Positions 7,157 through 15,633 of a DNA stretch of 64,000 bases are shown here, in pieces (position 1 is the stretch's first letter; each line of letters starts with the position of its first letter). The notes beneath the pieces were generated by a model. It made no database searches. It was given only the letters and a program-made list of their open reading frames with translations, and was not told the DNA's origin. The stretch comes from Defluviitaleaceae bacterium (GTDB lineage: Bacteria; Bacillota; Clostridia; Lachnospirales; WQUN01): NCBI GenBank assembly GCA_009780315.1, contig WRAH01000003.1:89496-153495 (forward strand). The letters are read 5' to 3'. The translations under genes were made by a program, and so were the position numbers.

Positions 7157-9532
7157 GTGAGAAGAAAAAATCGCCGCCGCAGACCAAAGGGGGCTTCTGT
7201 AAGACAGCTTATAGAACGCCGCCGTCATATACGCGCAATTTTTATGGGAATAATTTTTACGGGTGCATTGGTCGTTTTATTGCACCAGATTTGGTATTAT
7301 CAAACCGTTTGGGGGGATGAATATACCCGCTTGGTTGCACAGCAAGCCGCAAGACACCAAATTGGACTGATTGCGCGGGATATTGCACCTAGCCGTGGTA
7401 TCATCACTGACAGAAATATGCAACCCATTGCAAGTAGCCGTCAAGTATTTACAGTTTTTTTAGACCCTGTAGCACTGCACCATCGTCATAGACGGGATTC
7501 GCGTCTTGATGAGGGTATAGATATTAGGGATGATGTGTTGAGCACTATCACGCGTACCTTTGGTATACCACGCTTTCAGTTGGACGAGCTTTTTGTTGAG
7601 GATTTTCTTGATGGCTCTGTACTGACGACCAGCCGTCACTTTATTTTAGAGCGCAATGTACCACCAGAAATTGCAATGCCCTTAGTTGAGGCATTTCCAG
7701 AGATTCATGCCAATGAAGAATCTTTACGCTGGCACCAAGACCCGTTTTTTGCTCCGCAAGTTTTAGGTTTCCAATGGGGTGATTCTATTTGGGGGTTAGA
7801 AGCCCAGTATAATAGTGACCTTAGTGGTGAAGCAGGACGCACTGTTTGGATTCAAGGCGGTGAAGTTGAGGAGGTCATGGTTCGGGATGGATACACACTG
7901 GTTACTACTTTTGACAGTGATATTCAACGGCTGGCACAGCGCAGTGTTGACCAAGCGTTTGGAGAAATAGAAAGCTTACATGCAGGTATCATTGTAATGA
8001 ATCCTCACACAGGAGAAATTCTTGCGATGGCACAAGCCCCAAGCTTTAGTTTAGCAGAGCCTATGAATCCACGATATTTTACTTGTGAAGATACAGTTGA
8101 AGCATGGGACGGGTTAAGCGGTCAAGAGCGTACAGACGCAGTTATGCGTATGTGGCGTAATTTTCACACAACACGTAGTAATGAACCTGGCTCAACGTTT
8201 AAGCCCTTTGTTATTGCGGCGGCAATTGAAGAGGGGATTATCAATATGCATACCCCTTTCTATTGTGAGGGGGTTCGCTTGATTTATGATAGATACGTCT
8301 CCTGTTGGAATCGGTGGGGGCATGGGTCTATCAATACCCGTGAAGCACTGTACATGTCCTGCAATTTAGCCATGGTTGACATTAACAGAATGCTTGGTGT
8401 TGACACATTCTATAGATATCGTAACTATTTTGGGTTTGGTAATCATACAGGCATTGATTTGCCTGGTGAAATGGATGTTTCTCATCCATCAGTCATGTAT
8501 CCGCGCTGGCGTTTAGGTTTGGTTGAGATGGCTACATCTTCTATGGGGCAAGGCTTTAACACCACGAGTTTGCAAATGATTAACGGACATGCTGCTCTTA
8601 TCAATGGCGGAAACATTATGGAACCGTTTTTTGTATCCCAGATTGTGGACAGTAGCGGAAATGTTGTGTATGACCGCCAACCTACGGTTGTACGACGTGC
8701 AATTTCCCAGTATACATCGGATTTGCTGCGTCGAGAGATGGCACTTTCTATCTCTGCTGACCGCGGTACAGGGCGCGCCCTTGCCATTCCCGGTCATGCC
8801 ATTGGTGGTAAAACAGGAACAGGGCAACAAGGTGTTCGTGCAAATCAAATTTATACCGTAACCTTAGTGGCATATACTCCCGTTGAAAATCCTGAGTTTT
8901 TGGTACTTATGACCATTGACCATATTCATGGCCCTGATGGGGGTACAACGGCAGGGGCTTTGGTTGCCCCAAGATTGCGTGTTTTCCTTGAAGAACTCAT
9001 TAGAATGCGCAATCTCCAACCAGGCGGCAATATGGATATGAACGACTGGCAACTTGCTATGGGTGCGCCTACCATGCCAGATTACAGCGGGCAGCGTTTA
9101 GCCGATGTTGTACGTGACTTTAATCGTGCAGACACCAGTGGATTTCAAGTGGTAGGGGCAGGAACGATTGTTTCCCATCACTTCCCCGAAGCAGGCGCAC
9201 CCATGCCAGAAAATGTGCCTGTTATTTTCCACATGCAACCTGACACACGCATTGACGGGCTAATGACTTTTATGCCTGATGTGGAGGGGCTATCTGTTGA
9301 ACAAGCCCAGTTCTTACTAGAAGAAATGGGACTACCTCATGTAACATTTGCCAGCGCACGGCCACAAACAGGCGATGGGAATTTCCATCCCCACACTGCA
9401 AACGCAGTCCCAAGAGATGAATATGAAAATGGGCTTGCCCCAACAGCACCTGTTACTTATGTATACAGCCAATTTCCTAGGGCTGGTACGGAACTTGAAA
9501 TGGGTACACAGGTTATTATTAGAATACGATAA
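7157..9532 (+). CDS. Class B penicillin-binding protein with PASTA repeats (FtsI/SpoVD type)
   Basis: A 791-residue septal or spore transpeptidase. After a very basic N-terminus comes one membrane span (about residues 29-49), the PBP dimer domain (ARDIAPSRGIITDRN) and the catalytic domain with S346-T-F-K, S401-C-N and K552-T-G-T. Two PASTA-like segments follow (starting MPDYSGQRLADVV near 640 and MPDVEGLSVEQAQ near 708), so it could be vegetative PbpB/FtsI or sporulation SpoVD; the sequence alone does not decide. GTG 7157 follows AAAGGAG. It ends the operon at a strong terminator; no mraY, murD or ftsW follows. Confidence 0.92.
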   Translation: MRRKNRRRRPKGASVRQLIERRRHIRAIFMGIIFTGALVVLLHQIWYYQTVWGDEYTRLVAQQAARHQIGLIARDIAPSRGIITDRNMQPIASSRQVFTVFLDPVALHHRHRRDSRLDEGIDIRDDVLSTITRTFGIPRFQLDELFVEDFLDGSVLTTSRHFILERNVPPEIAMPLVEAFPEIHANEESLRWHQDPFFAPQVLGFQWGDSIWGLEAQYNSDLSGEAGRTVWIQGGEVEEVMVRDGYTLVTTFDSDIQRLAQRSVDQAFGEIESLHAGIIVMNPHTGEILAMAQAPSFSLAEPMNPRYFTCEDTVEAWDGLSGQERTDAVMRMWRNFHTTRSNEPGSTFKPFVIAAAIEEGIINMHTPFYCEGVRLIYDRYVSCWNRWGHGSINTREALYMSCNLAMVDINRMLGVDTFYRYRNYFGFGNHTGIDLPGEMDVSHPSVMYPRWRLGLVEMATSSMGQGFNTTSLQMINGHAALINGGNIMEPFFVSQIVDSSGNVVYDRQPTVVRRAISQYTSDLLRREMALSISADRGTGRALAIPGHAIGGKTGTGQQGVRANQIYTVTLVAYTPVENPEFLVLMTIDHIHGPDGGTTAGALVAPRLRVFLEELIRMRNLQPGGNMDMNDWQLAMGAPTMPDYSGQRLADVVRDFNRADTSGFQVVGAGTIVSHHFPEAGAPMPENVPVIFHMQPDTRIDGLMTFMPDVEGLSVEQAQFLLEEMGLPHVTFASARPQTGDGNFHPHTANAVPRDEYENGLAPTAPVTYVYSQFPRAGTELEMGTQVIIRIR

Positions 9533-9537
9533 TATGT

Positions 9538-9584
9538 AAAAAGCACTTGTCATTTCACTATCATAGTGTAGACAAGTGCTTTTT
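9538..9584. terminator. Strong terminator after the class B PBP gene
   Basis: A 14-base perfect stem (AAAAAGCACTTGTC at 9538-9551 with its complement at 9571-9584) followed by T-rich sequence. The loop holds a second small hairpin (CACTA/TAGTG). It separates the convergent plus-strand division operon and minus-strand methyltransferase operon and could serve both. Confidence 0.92.
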
Positions 9585-9662
9585 ATTTATTTTTTTTGAT
9601 TTTTCTACTATTTTATTAAGCTTATCAATATACTCGGACAATGCTCTTATTAAGTCATCCAT
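9561..9662 (-). CDS. Possible 33-residue micro-ORF coupled to the methyltransferase
   Basis: On the minus strand ATG at 9662-9660 overlaps the last eight bases of the methyltransferase gene, and GAGGAG lies 10 bases upstream within it. The frame runs 33 codons to TGA at 9563-9561, inside the terminator loop region. The predicted peptide starts MDDLIRALSEYIDKLNKIVE and is a charged amphipathic helix with a basic C-terminal half. Translational coupling is plausible, but a frame this short can arise by chance, and its last codons use the terminator stem. No family recognised. Confidence 0.35.
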   Translation of the reverse strand: MDDLIRALSEYIDKLNKIVEKSKKINKKHLSTL

Positions 9663-11355
9663 TACATAAAAACTCCTCAATATGGTTTATCTGCTTGCTA
9701 GAAAGTGCGTAATAGTCAAAAATCATTTTTTGGGCGACACTTAGCGAATTTATACAACCATCAATAATTTTTTTAGCAATCGCTGTAAACGCCTCATCCT
9801 CTTTTGGTGTCAGATGAGGAAAAGGTAAATCATTGAGATTGCCTTTTAGTATCTTTATTTCACCAAATTGCTTCATATATGCAAATTGAAATAGCTCTGA
9901 ATTTAAAAATAATAGAACGGTTTGTATACTCATGTGGGGAATGTTAGGGATAAGAATATTGGCACTGTTGAGAAATAGCTGACCATTACCATCATAGGCA
10001 AAGACTAATTTTTTAGAGATAAATTTATACACAAGCTTTTCTTTGGCTCTATATATTTCCTCCTTTGCAACCTGTTGAAGTTGTGAGCGGTCATAGATGA
10101 TATGTTTTTGGGGGCGCAGTAACTTAAATGCACAAATTTCTTTGCCTGTGTATATGGGTTCAGTTTCTTTAGATGGCGTATCAAGTAATTTTTCAGCATT
10201 GTTTCCAGTGACTATACCCAATGCCCATGTGCTATTGGATAAGTAAAATTGCCCTTTTTTATATAATTTGTCTAAAATTTCTTTATCTGTAGTTTCTATA
10301 AATGAAAAGGTATAGTTTGCAGTTTTTATATACATGCTTGGACTCACCTTAAACTGCTTTTTTCCATCAAAAATAGATATGTCATCCTTCGTTTTTTTAT
10401 TTAAAACAGTCAATGCAACTGTTTTGGTTGTAACACCTGTAAAGAAATTTGAAAATAGCTGTATATTTGTAATTGAATATTGCTGTAATAATTTTTGCCG
10501 TAAATGGGTATGTGCTTTTACATTTAAGATGGATTCTGGTAAAAGGAAATTTAAAACACCGCCATCTTTAAGCACTTCTAACGATTTATACAAAAAAAGA
10601 GCAAATGATTCGCCCGAACCAAGGCTAGAATACGTATTTCTGGCGACAGCTCCCCATGGTGGATTTGTGGAAACATAATCAAATGACATGGATGTTAATG
10701 GGGCGTGCTGTGCTAGAAAATCTGCACAGTATACATTGGGCGTAAAATCAATATCTTTAAAATGCATGATAAGATTCGCTTTGCATAACATAACGGCGAT
10801 AGGGTCGCAATCTATTCCATATAACTGTGTTGGATGTGCTGATGTATTGATTAAAAAGCTTCCGCTACCGCAACAAGGGTCTAAGAAATTTTGCCCCAAT
10901 GAAAAATCTAATGTTTTGTTTAGCTGTTTAGCTGTGTTTGCAGGTGTATAATATAAACCTTGCTTGTTCTTGTCTCCTTCTAAGTGTAGGGATTGGTATA
11001 GTAGCCCAAGCAGGTCAGATTCGTCCATTGGCAATGGAAAAGATAAAAGTTGCGGATTAAGTGTATGGTTTGAATATTCTAATAAAAAACATTGTACATT
11101 TGTCTTATGCATTAACCCCAGCGTATTAAAATAGTTTATTACGATAGTGTACATTGCATTAAAAATATCACCGTCATATAACTTTATTTCATTAAGTAAG
11201 GTTTCGATTACAGCTAGATTTTTTATGTTTGAAAAATATTCGAGAGGTAGGATTCTTTTTTTTGAATTAATTTTATTGGCACGTGTGGTTAATTTACTAT
11301 GATTGTCAGAGACATTCAACCTGTCCCAATTTCGTTTTGTTGCTTTAGAAATCAT
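9655..11355 (-). CDS. Orphan N6-adenine DNA methyltransferase, TaqI/Eco57I-like, in the sigH operon
   Basis: A 566-residue protein with the amino-methyltransferase fold: GLYYTPANTAKQL leads into the SAM motif DPCCGSGSFLIN (about residues 157-168), followed by the catalytic NPPWG (about residue 232) and GGVLNFLLPESIL. The C-terminal half resembles a TaqI-type target-recognition region (GIVTGNN, LLFLNSELFQFAYMKQFG). It would methylate adenine in a specific DNA site. No restriction gene adjoins it. Its ATG overlaps the sigH stop (ATGA), with AAGGATG upstream, so it should be made with sigma-H. The general organisation recalls the solitary sporulation-affecting methyltransferase CamA of Clostridioides difficile, but I cannot claim orthology. 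Confidence 0.85.
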   Translation of the reverse strand: MISKATKRNWDRLNVSDNHSKLTTRANKINSKKRILPLEYFSNIKNLAVIETLLNEIKLYDGDIFNAMYTIVINYFNTLGLMHKTNVQCFLLEYSNHTLNPQLLSFPLPMDESDLLGLLYQSLHLEGDKNKQGLYYTPANTAKQLNKTLDFSLGQNFLDPCCGSGSFLINTSAHPTQLYGIDCDPIAVMLCKANLIMHFKDIDFTPNVYCADFLAQHAPLTSMSFDYVSTNPPWGAVARNTYSSLGSGESFALFLYKSLEVLKDGGVLNFLLPESILNVKAHTHLRQKLLQQYSITNIQLFSNFFTGVTTKTVALTVLNKKTKDDISIFDGKKQFKVSPSMYIKTANYTFSFIETTDKEILDKLYKKGQFYLSNSTWALGIVTGNNAEKLLDTPSKETEPIYTGKEICAFKLLRPQKHIIYDRSQLQQVAKEEIYRAKEKLVYKFISKKLVFAYDGNGQLFLNSANILIPNIPHMSIQTVLLFLNSELFQFAYMKQFGEIKILKGNLNDLPFPHLTPKEDEAFTAIAKKIIDGCINSLSVAQKMIFDYYALSSKQINHIEEFLCNG

Positions 11356-11933
11356 TTCATCATCCTTATCATCTTTTTGCGGATTCTTTGAATTGTATTG
11401 TCTATAGATTTTAAATTCTTGTTAAGGGATTCAGCTATTTGAGCATGGGTTTTACCGTCCATGTGATGGGTGAGTACACTTTGCTCTAAAGGGGTTAGGT
11501 TTTGATTTATAAAAATATCAATATCTTTGATGGCTTCATGACTTAGAAATAGAGCCTCAGGGTCATTGATTTTGTGGTCTGGGATTTTATTGAGATAGGC
11601 TTCGGTTTCATTGTCCGCTTCGTTGTTTAAGGATAAGGACGTGTTTAGGGGCAGATGTTTTTTTCGGGCGGCGGCTTTTATTGCTGTTTGAATTTGACGT
11701 ACAATACATACAGACGCAAAGGCTATGAATTTAACATTTTTTTGCGGGTCAAAATCTAAAACAGCTTTGTAAAGCCCAATCATACCCTCTTGAATCAAGT
11801 CTTCTGGGTCGCCAGAGGTTAGATAGTAAGGCTTGGCTTTGGATTTTACAAGGGGTTTTAGGCGTTGAAGTAAAGCGTCTAGGGATACGGTGTCTCCTTC
11901 ACGTGCCTTTTTTACTAATTGTTCATCCGTCAT
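11352..11933 (-). CDS. sigH: RNA polymerase sigma-H factor (sporulation/stationary phase)
   Basis: A 193-residue sigma-70 family protein. Region 2 reads DPEDLIQEGMIGLYKAVLDFD and then FASVCIVRQIQTAIKAAARKKH, the hallmark of sigma-H; region 4 has LTPLEQSVLTHHMDGKTHAQIAESLN. It is somewhat shorter than the usual 205-218 residues because the N-terminal extension before region 1.2/2 is missing. In spore formers sigma-H turns on early sporulation genes such as spo0A and spoIIA. The order cysS-mrnC-rlmB-yacP-sigH is the classical one. It overlaps both neighbours by four bases, indicating translational coupling. Confidence 0.92.
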   Translation of the reverse strand: MTDEQLVKKAREGDTVSLDALLQRLKPLVKSKAKPYYLTSGDPEDLIQEGMIGLYKAVLDFDPQKNVKFIAFASVCIVRQIQTAIKAAARKKHLPLNTSLSLNNEADNETEAYLNKIPDHKINDPEALFLSHEAIKDIDIFINQNLTPLEQSVLTHHMDGKTHAQIAESLNKNLKSIDNTIQRIRKKMIRMMK

Positions 11934-12454
11934 TTGCCATACCTCATTTCGTCTAGTTTTTTTGCAGTTTCAGGGTCTAATAGACTTTCAAAGGGATTCT
12001 TTTTTATGGGACGGTTTTCTACATATTTTTCACGCATTTCTTGACGGGTAGATTCTATTTCCTTCCATAGGTCTTCAGCAGAAATTCTGCCTGCGCCATG
12101 GGCTAGAATAATTAACTGCTCTAGTGTGTCCGATGTGGCTACGGTTATTTTGTCGCGTACATTGGAACGCGATAACTTGTATGCGGCGCGCTCTATGTAC
12201 TGGTCGGCAGTTTCGGCTTCTTTTGTAAAAACCATAGTAATATTGCGGTATTTTTGTACACTGCCTTCGCCGCCTGCAACAAGATGTGCGTCGAACACCA
12301 CAATAACTCTATAACGGCTTAAAGCACGAAATTCGCAAAGTGCGTCTGCAAGTTGCTTTCGCGCCCCGTCTAGGGAATCTGCGGCGATAGCGGCTAAAGC
12401 GGCGTTGGCATAAATGACATTGTAGCCATCTACAATAAGATAATGAGAACGCAC
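11930..12454 (-). CDS. yacP: YacP-like NYN-domain endoribonuclease (Rae1 family)
   Basis: A 174-residue protein with a PIN-like NYN fold: LIVDGYNVIYA at residues 5-15, VIVVFDAH near residue 50, TKEAETADQYIERAAY with the acidic pair, and VATSDTLEQLI. The family includes Bacillus Rae1, which cleaves mRNA in the ribosomal A site. It lies two bases from rlmB and overlaps sigH, in the standard order. The acidic residues of the NYN active site (Asp in DGYN, Asp in FDAH, Asp in ATSD) are all present. Confidence 0.88.
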   Translation of the reverse strand: MRSHYLIVDGYNVIYANAALAAIAADSLDGARKQLADALCEFRALSRYRVIVVFDAHLVAGGEGSVQKYRNITMVFTKEAETADQYIERAAYKLSRSNVRDKITVATSDTLEQLIILAHGAGRISAEDLWKEIESTRQEMREKYVENRPIKKNPFESLLDPETAKKLDEMRYGK

Positions 12455-12456
12455 GA

Positions 12457-13263
12457 TTATGCTTTTTGACTTAGGCGAGTGCGAACCACCTCGTATACAA
12501 GGACACCTGCCGCAACAGATACATTAAGAGAACCGATTTGCCCAAGCATTGGAATGCTTACAGAAAAGTCAGACTTTTCAGACACTAAGCGGCTGATGCC
12601 CTCACCCTCTGCACCAAGCACTATGGCAACTGGGCCGCTAAGGTCGGTTTCGTATAGGGTTTTTCCCCCCATTTCGGCACAGGCAATCCACAAACCTTGT
12701 TTTTTAAGTGCATCCAAAGTACGAGGGATATTGCTTACACGGCATACTGCCATGTGGTTAATTGCCCCGGCAGAAGTTTTCGCCACTGTGCCTGTCAAAC
12801 CAACTGCACGGCGTTTTGGAATGATTACGCCATGCACACCGCCTGCTTCTGCCGAGCGCAGGACTGCGCCTAAGTTGTGCGGGTCGGTTACGCCATCCAG
12901 CACAATAATAAAAGGCGGTTCGTTTCGGTCTTTTGCAATTTGTAAAATTTCATCCACACTAAAATATGGGACAGCAGGGCATAAAGCAATAACACCTTGA
13001 TGATGTCCTGTTTCAGATGTATTGTCTAATTTTATGCGTTCAACTTCTTGCACCACTATTTTAAGTTCGCGGGCTTTTGCGGCAATTAAGCGCAAAGTAC
13101 CTTCTATAGGCTTGTCCCCATCACGGCGCAGAAGGATTCTGTCAATTGGTTTTTCGTGATTTAAGGCTTCTAGGACAGCTTTACGTCCTTCTAAAACGAG
13201 ATTTTGCGGTTCATCAAAGTCATTATCACGGTTGGGTTGAGGGGTTCTGTATTTTTGCTTCAT
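12457..13263 (-). CDS. rlmB: 23S rRNA (guanosine2251-2'-O)-methyltransferase RlmB (SpoU/TrmH family)
   Basis: A 268-residue SPOUT methyltransferase with an N-terminal L30e-like substrate-binding part (NLVLEGRKAVLEALNH) and the catalytic domain: LDGVTDPHNLGAVLRSAEAGG (motif 1), IVLGAEGEGISRLV (motif 2) and SLNVSVAAGVLVYE (motif 3), the SAM knot. It methylates the ribose of G2251 in 23S rRNA. Start ATG 13263 follows GGAGAG and overlaps the end of mrnC by 38 bases in another frame. Standard position in the cysS-sigH operon. Confidence 0.94.
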   Translation of the reverse strand: MKQKYRTPQPNRDNDFDEPQNLVLEGRKAVLEALNHEKPIDRILLRRDGDKPIEGTLRLIAAKARELKIVVQEVERIKLDNTSETGHHQGVIALCPAVPYFSVDEILQIAKDRNEPPFIIVLDGVTDPHNLGAVLRSAEAGGVHGVIIPKRRAVGLTGTVAKTSAGAINHMAVCRVSNIPRTLDALKKQGLWIACAEMGGKTLYETDLSGPVAIVLGAEGEGISRLVSEKSDFSVSIPMLGQIGSLNVSVAAGVLVYEVVRTRLSQKA

Positions 13264-13639
13264 CGTTTTTCTCTCCTATACATAACGCAAATATTTCGGA
13301 TATTCTGGCTTTTTCATTGCTTTGATACAGCCAGCCAAAGAGGGTTTCCAGCCCTGTAGCGTGACGATATTCAGATACATCTGCATTTTTTGCACGGGAA
13401 TTGTTATGCAAATTGCGCCCGCGCTTCATAATGGCTTGTTCTGCTTCCGTAAGGGCTGGAAAAATTTTGTGATACATGGCGGCTTGGGCAGGTGCGGCAA
13501 CATAACTGCGGGCGCGTGTATTTAAAGTGCGGAATTGGATATTTTCAGACAAAAGCTTTTCACGCACCATCAGTTCAAAAACTGCATCGCCAAGATATGC
13601 AAGTTCTGCCACACCGCTAGTGCTTATGCCCTGTGCCAA
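13226..13639 (-). CDS. mrnC: Mini-ribonuclease III
   Basis: A 137-residue RNase III-like catalytic domain without a dsRNA-binding domain, which matures 23S rRNA in Firmicutes. ELAYLGDAVFELMVRE (about residues 11-26) contains the catalytic acidic residue, and FGWLYQSNEKARI the second signature. It overlaps cysS by 16 bases at its start and rlmB by 38 at its end. The start is taken as TTG at 13639, with AAGGTG just upstream; a GTG nine codons later is a less likely alternative. Confidence 0.92.
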   Translation of the reverse strand: MAQGISTSGVAELAYLGDAVFELMVREKLLSENIQFRTLNTRARSYVAAPAQAAMYHKIFPALTEAEQAIMKRGRNLHNNSRAKNADVSEYRHATGLETLFGWLYQSNEKARISEIFALCIGEKNDEAKIQNPSTQP

Positions 13640-15018
13640 CGTACACCTTGACGCGTATCTTCTAATACAATGCCTTTTGCCAAAAGTGCGTCACGGATTC
13701 TGTCTGCTTCGGCAAAGTTTTTTGCTTTTTTTGCAGCTTGTCTGGCTTCTATCTGCGTCTCTATTTCTGTATCATCTGCGCCAGCCTTTGCTGGAGCTTG
13801 TGCTAAGGGTATTCCCAAAATATCGCAAAGTTTGACCAATTCATCCCGTAATGCAGATAACATTTGTTTTGCGTGATTGGCTGGGTCTGTAAGCCCTGTG
13901 TTAATATATTTAACCAATTCAAAGATGGCAGTAATGGCATCTGCTGTATTAAAATCATCATCCATAGCCGTTTCAAATTGGTGACTAAATGCTTGACTGT
14001 CCCAAGAGTGTGCTGGACTGACGGAAGATTTTTCTATTGCGTCAAGCAGGTTTTTATAACAATTTTTAATGCGCTGTAAACCCTGTGCGGCGGCATTTAA
14101 CACCTCGTCAGTAAACTCCATAGGCATTCTATAATGTCCGCTGATAAAGTAGAAACGAATCACGTCATGGGGATACTTTTCTGCAACTTCACGCAAGGTG
14201 GCAAAGTTACCACGGGACTTTGACATTTTTTTATGCTCAACAGTAAGGGTGCCGCAGTGCATCCAGTGACGGGCAAAATCTTTTCCTGTGATGGCTTCGG
14301 TTTGTGCAATTTCATTTTCGTGATGGGGAAAGACCAGGTCGCCGCCACCCCCATGAATGTCAATGCTGTCACCAAGGTATTTGCGAATCATTGCCGAACA
14401 TTCTATATGCCAGCCAGGACGGCCATCCCCCCATGGGCTTGCCCATTTAGGTTCATCTGGCTTGGCTGGTTTCCATAATACAAAATCTGCTGGATTGCGT
14501 TTGCCGCTTTCAACTTCCACACGGGCACCTGCTTCAAGGTCATCTACATTTTTATGAGAAAGCTTACCGTAATTTTTAAACTTTGATACTTCATAATAAA
14601 CTGTGCCGTTATTTTCATAAGCAAAGCCTTTTTCAATGAGCGTCGTAATCATGGAAAGTATTTCGGGAATTTCCTCTGTGGCGCGTGGGTTGACTGTGGC
14701 ACGCTTGACATTTAAATTATCCAAGTCTTCTAGTGTACGGTCGATGTATCTTTGGGCAATTGCTTCTGATGTTACACCTTCTTCATTGGCTTTTTGAATA
14801 ATCTTGTCGTCTATATCCGTAAAGTTTTGGACGTATTTTACATCGTATTTTTTATACTCTAAATAACGGCGAATTGCGTCAAATACTACATAAAACCGCG
14901 CATTCCCCATATGAATATCGTTGTATGTTGTTTGACCACAGGTGTACATCTTTAATTCTCCTGGGGTTAGTGGAGTTAGGGTTTCTTTTTGCCGTGCCAA
15001 AGTATTATATATTTTCAT
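13624..15018 (-). CDS. cysS: Cysteinyl-tRNA synthetase
   Basis: A 464-residue class I aminoacyl-tRNA synthetase. The first zinc cysteine and HIGH box appear as YTCGQTTYNDIHMGNAR (residues 25-41); the other zinc ligands are in WHIECSAM and FPHHENEIAQTEA, and the KMSKS loop as KMSKSRGNFATLRE. The length is normal. It charges tRNA-Cys in the cytoplasm. It stands 25 bases after ispF and overlaps mrnC. Confidence 0.96.
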   Translation of the reverse strand: MKIYNTLARQKETLTPLTPGELKMYTCGQTTYNDIHMGNARFYVVFDAIRRYLEYKKYDVKYVQNFTDIDDKIIQKANEEGVTSEAIAQRYIDRTLEDLDNLNVKRATVNPRATEEIPEILSMITTLIEKGFAYENNGTVYYEVSKFKNYGKLSHKNVDDLEAGARVEVESGKRNPADFVLWKPAKPDEPKWASPWGDGRPGWHIECSAMIRKYLGDSIDIHGGGGDLVFPHHENEIAQTEAITGKDFARHWMHCGTLTVEHKKMSKSRGNFATLREVAEKYPHDVIRFYFISGHYRMPMEFTDEVLNAAAQGLQRIKNCYKNLLDAIEKSSVSPAHSWDSQAFSHQFETAMDDDFNTADAITAIFELVKYINTGLTDPANHAKQMLSALRDELVKLCDILGIPLAQAPAKAGADDTEIETQIEARQAAKKAKNFAEADRIRDALLAKGIVLEDTRQGVRWHRA

Positions 15019-15043
15019 GTCTTACCTCTTTCTATGCTTTAAT

Positions 15044-15526
15044 CTATAGCCCTATTGAAATGAGACATACTGCATGGGCGGCTATCCCTTTGCCAGTGCC
15101 TGTGAAACCTAGACCTTCTTCAGTGGTTGCTTTTATGTTCACTGTCGAAACTGAAGTGCCTATGGCGGTTGCAATGTTTTCAATCATTTGAACTTTATAA
15201 GGTGCAAGTTTTGGTGCTTGGGCAAGGATTGTTGCGTCAATACTTTCTACCATCCAACTATTTTCACTTAGTTTTTCATAAACTTTTTTGAGTAAGTCAA
15301 TGCTACATGCACCTTTATACGCTGTATCTGTGTCAGGAAACGATTGTCCTATATCGCCAAGCCCTGCTGCGCCAAGCAGTGCGTCCATGATGGCATGGGT
15401 CAGTACATCTGCGTCTGAATGCCCCAGTAATCCTTTTTCAAAGGGTATTTCTACCCCGCCAAGTATCAATGGTCTATTTTCCACCAGTTTATGCACATCA
15501 TATCCATGCCCAATGCTAAATCTCAT
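15044..15526 (-). CDS. ispF: 2-C-methyl-D-erythritol 2,4-cyclodiphosphate synthase
   Basis: A 160-residue enzyme of the non-mevalonate isoprenoid pathway that cyclises CDP-ME 2-phosphate. Zinc and substrate motifs are GHGYDVHKL (residues 5-13), [20 protein letters not shown] and [11 protein letters not shown], and the C-terminal [23 protein letters not shown] 15526 was chosen because AAAGGGGTG lies just upstream; an in-frame codon at 15547 would lie within the promoter's -10 element. It is the first gene of the minus-strand operon that runs through sigH. No ispD is adjacent. Confidence 0.95.
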   Translation of the reverse strand: MRFSIGHGYDVHKLVENRPLILGGVEIPFEKGLLGHSDADVLTHAIMDALLGAAGLGDIGQSFPDTDTAYKGACSIDLLKKVYEKLSENSWMVESIDATILAQAPKLAPYKVQMIENIATAIGTSVSTVNIKATTEEGLGFTGTGKGIAAHAVCLISIGL

Positions 15527-15546
15527 GGCACACCCCTTTTGTATCA

Positions 15547-15575
15547 ATTATACATCATGGGAATTTCCTTGACAA
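15547..15575 (-). promoter_or_regulatory. Promoter for the ispF-cysS-sigH operon
   Basis: On the minus strand TTGTCA (15575-15570), a 17-base spacer and a consensus TATAAT (15552-15547). It stands 20 bases upstream of the ispF ATG. Its -35 shares five bases with the -35 of the plus-strand promoter. Confidence 0.75.
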
Positions 15576-15597
15576 ATCCTTAGAATCAGTGCGTAAT
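15569..15597 (+). promoter_or_regulatory. Promoter for the lipoprotein-MFS pair
   Basis: TTGACA at 15569-15574, a 17-base spacer, then a weak CGTAAT at 15592-15597. The perfect -35 overlaps that of the divergent ispF promoter, so the two promoters share a face and could exclude one another. Confidence 0.5.
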
Positions 15598-15633
15598 AGA
15601 GTATATAAAAATTTGAGAGGGATGACTGTAGGA

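Noticed and set aside
9655..11355. Calling the methyltransferase CamA
   Set aside because: Shares family motifs only; the specificity half is not demonstrably similar and the gene neighbourhood differs.
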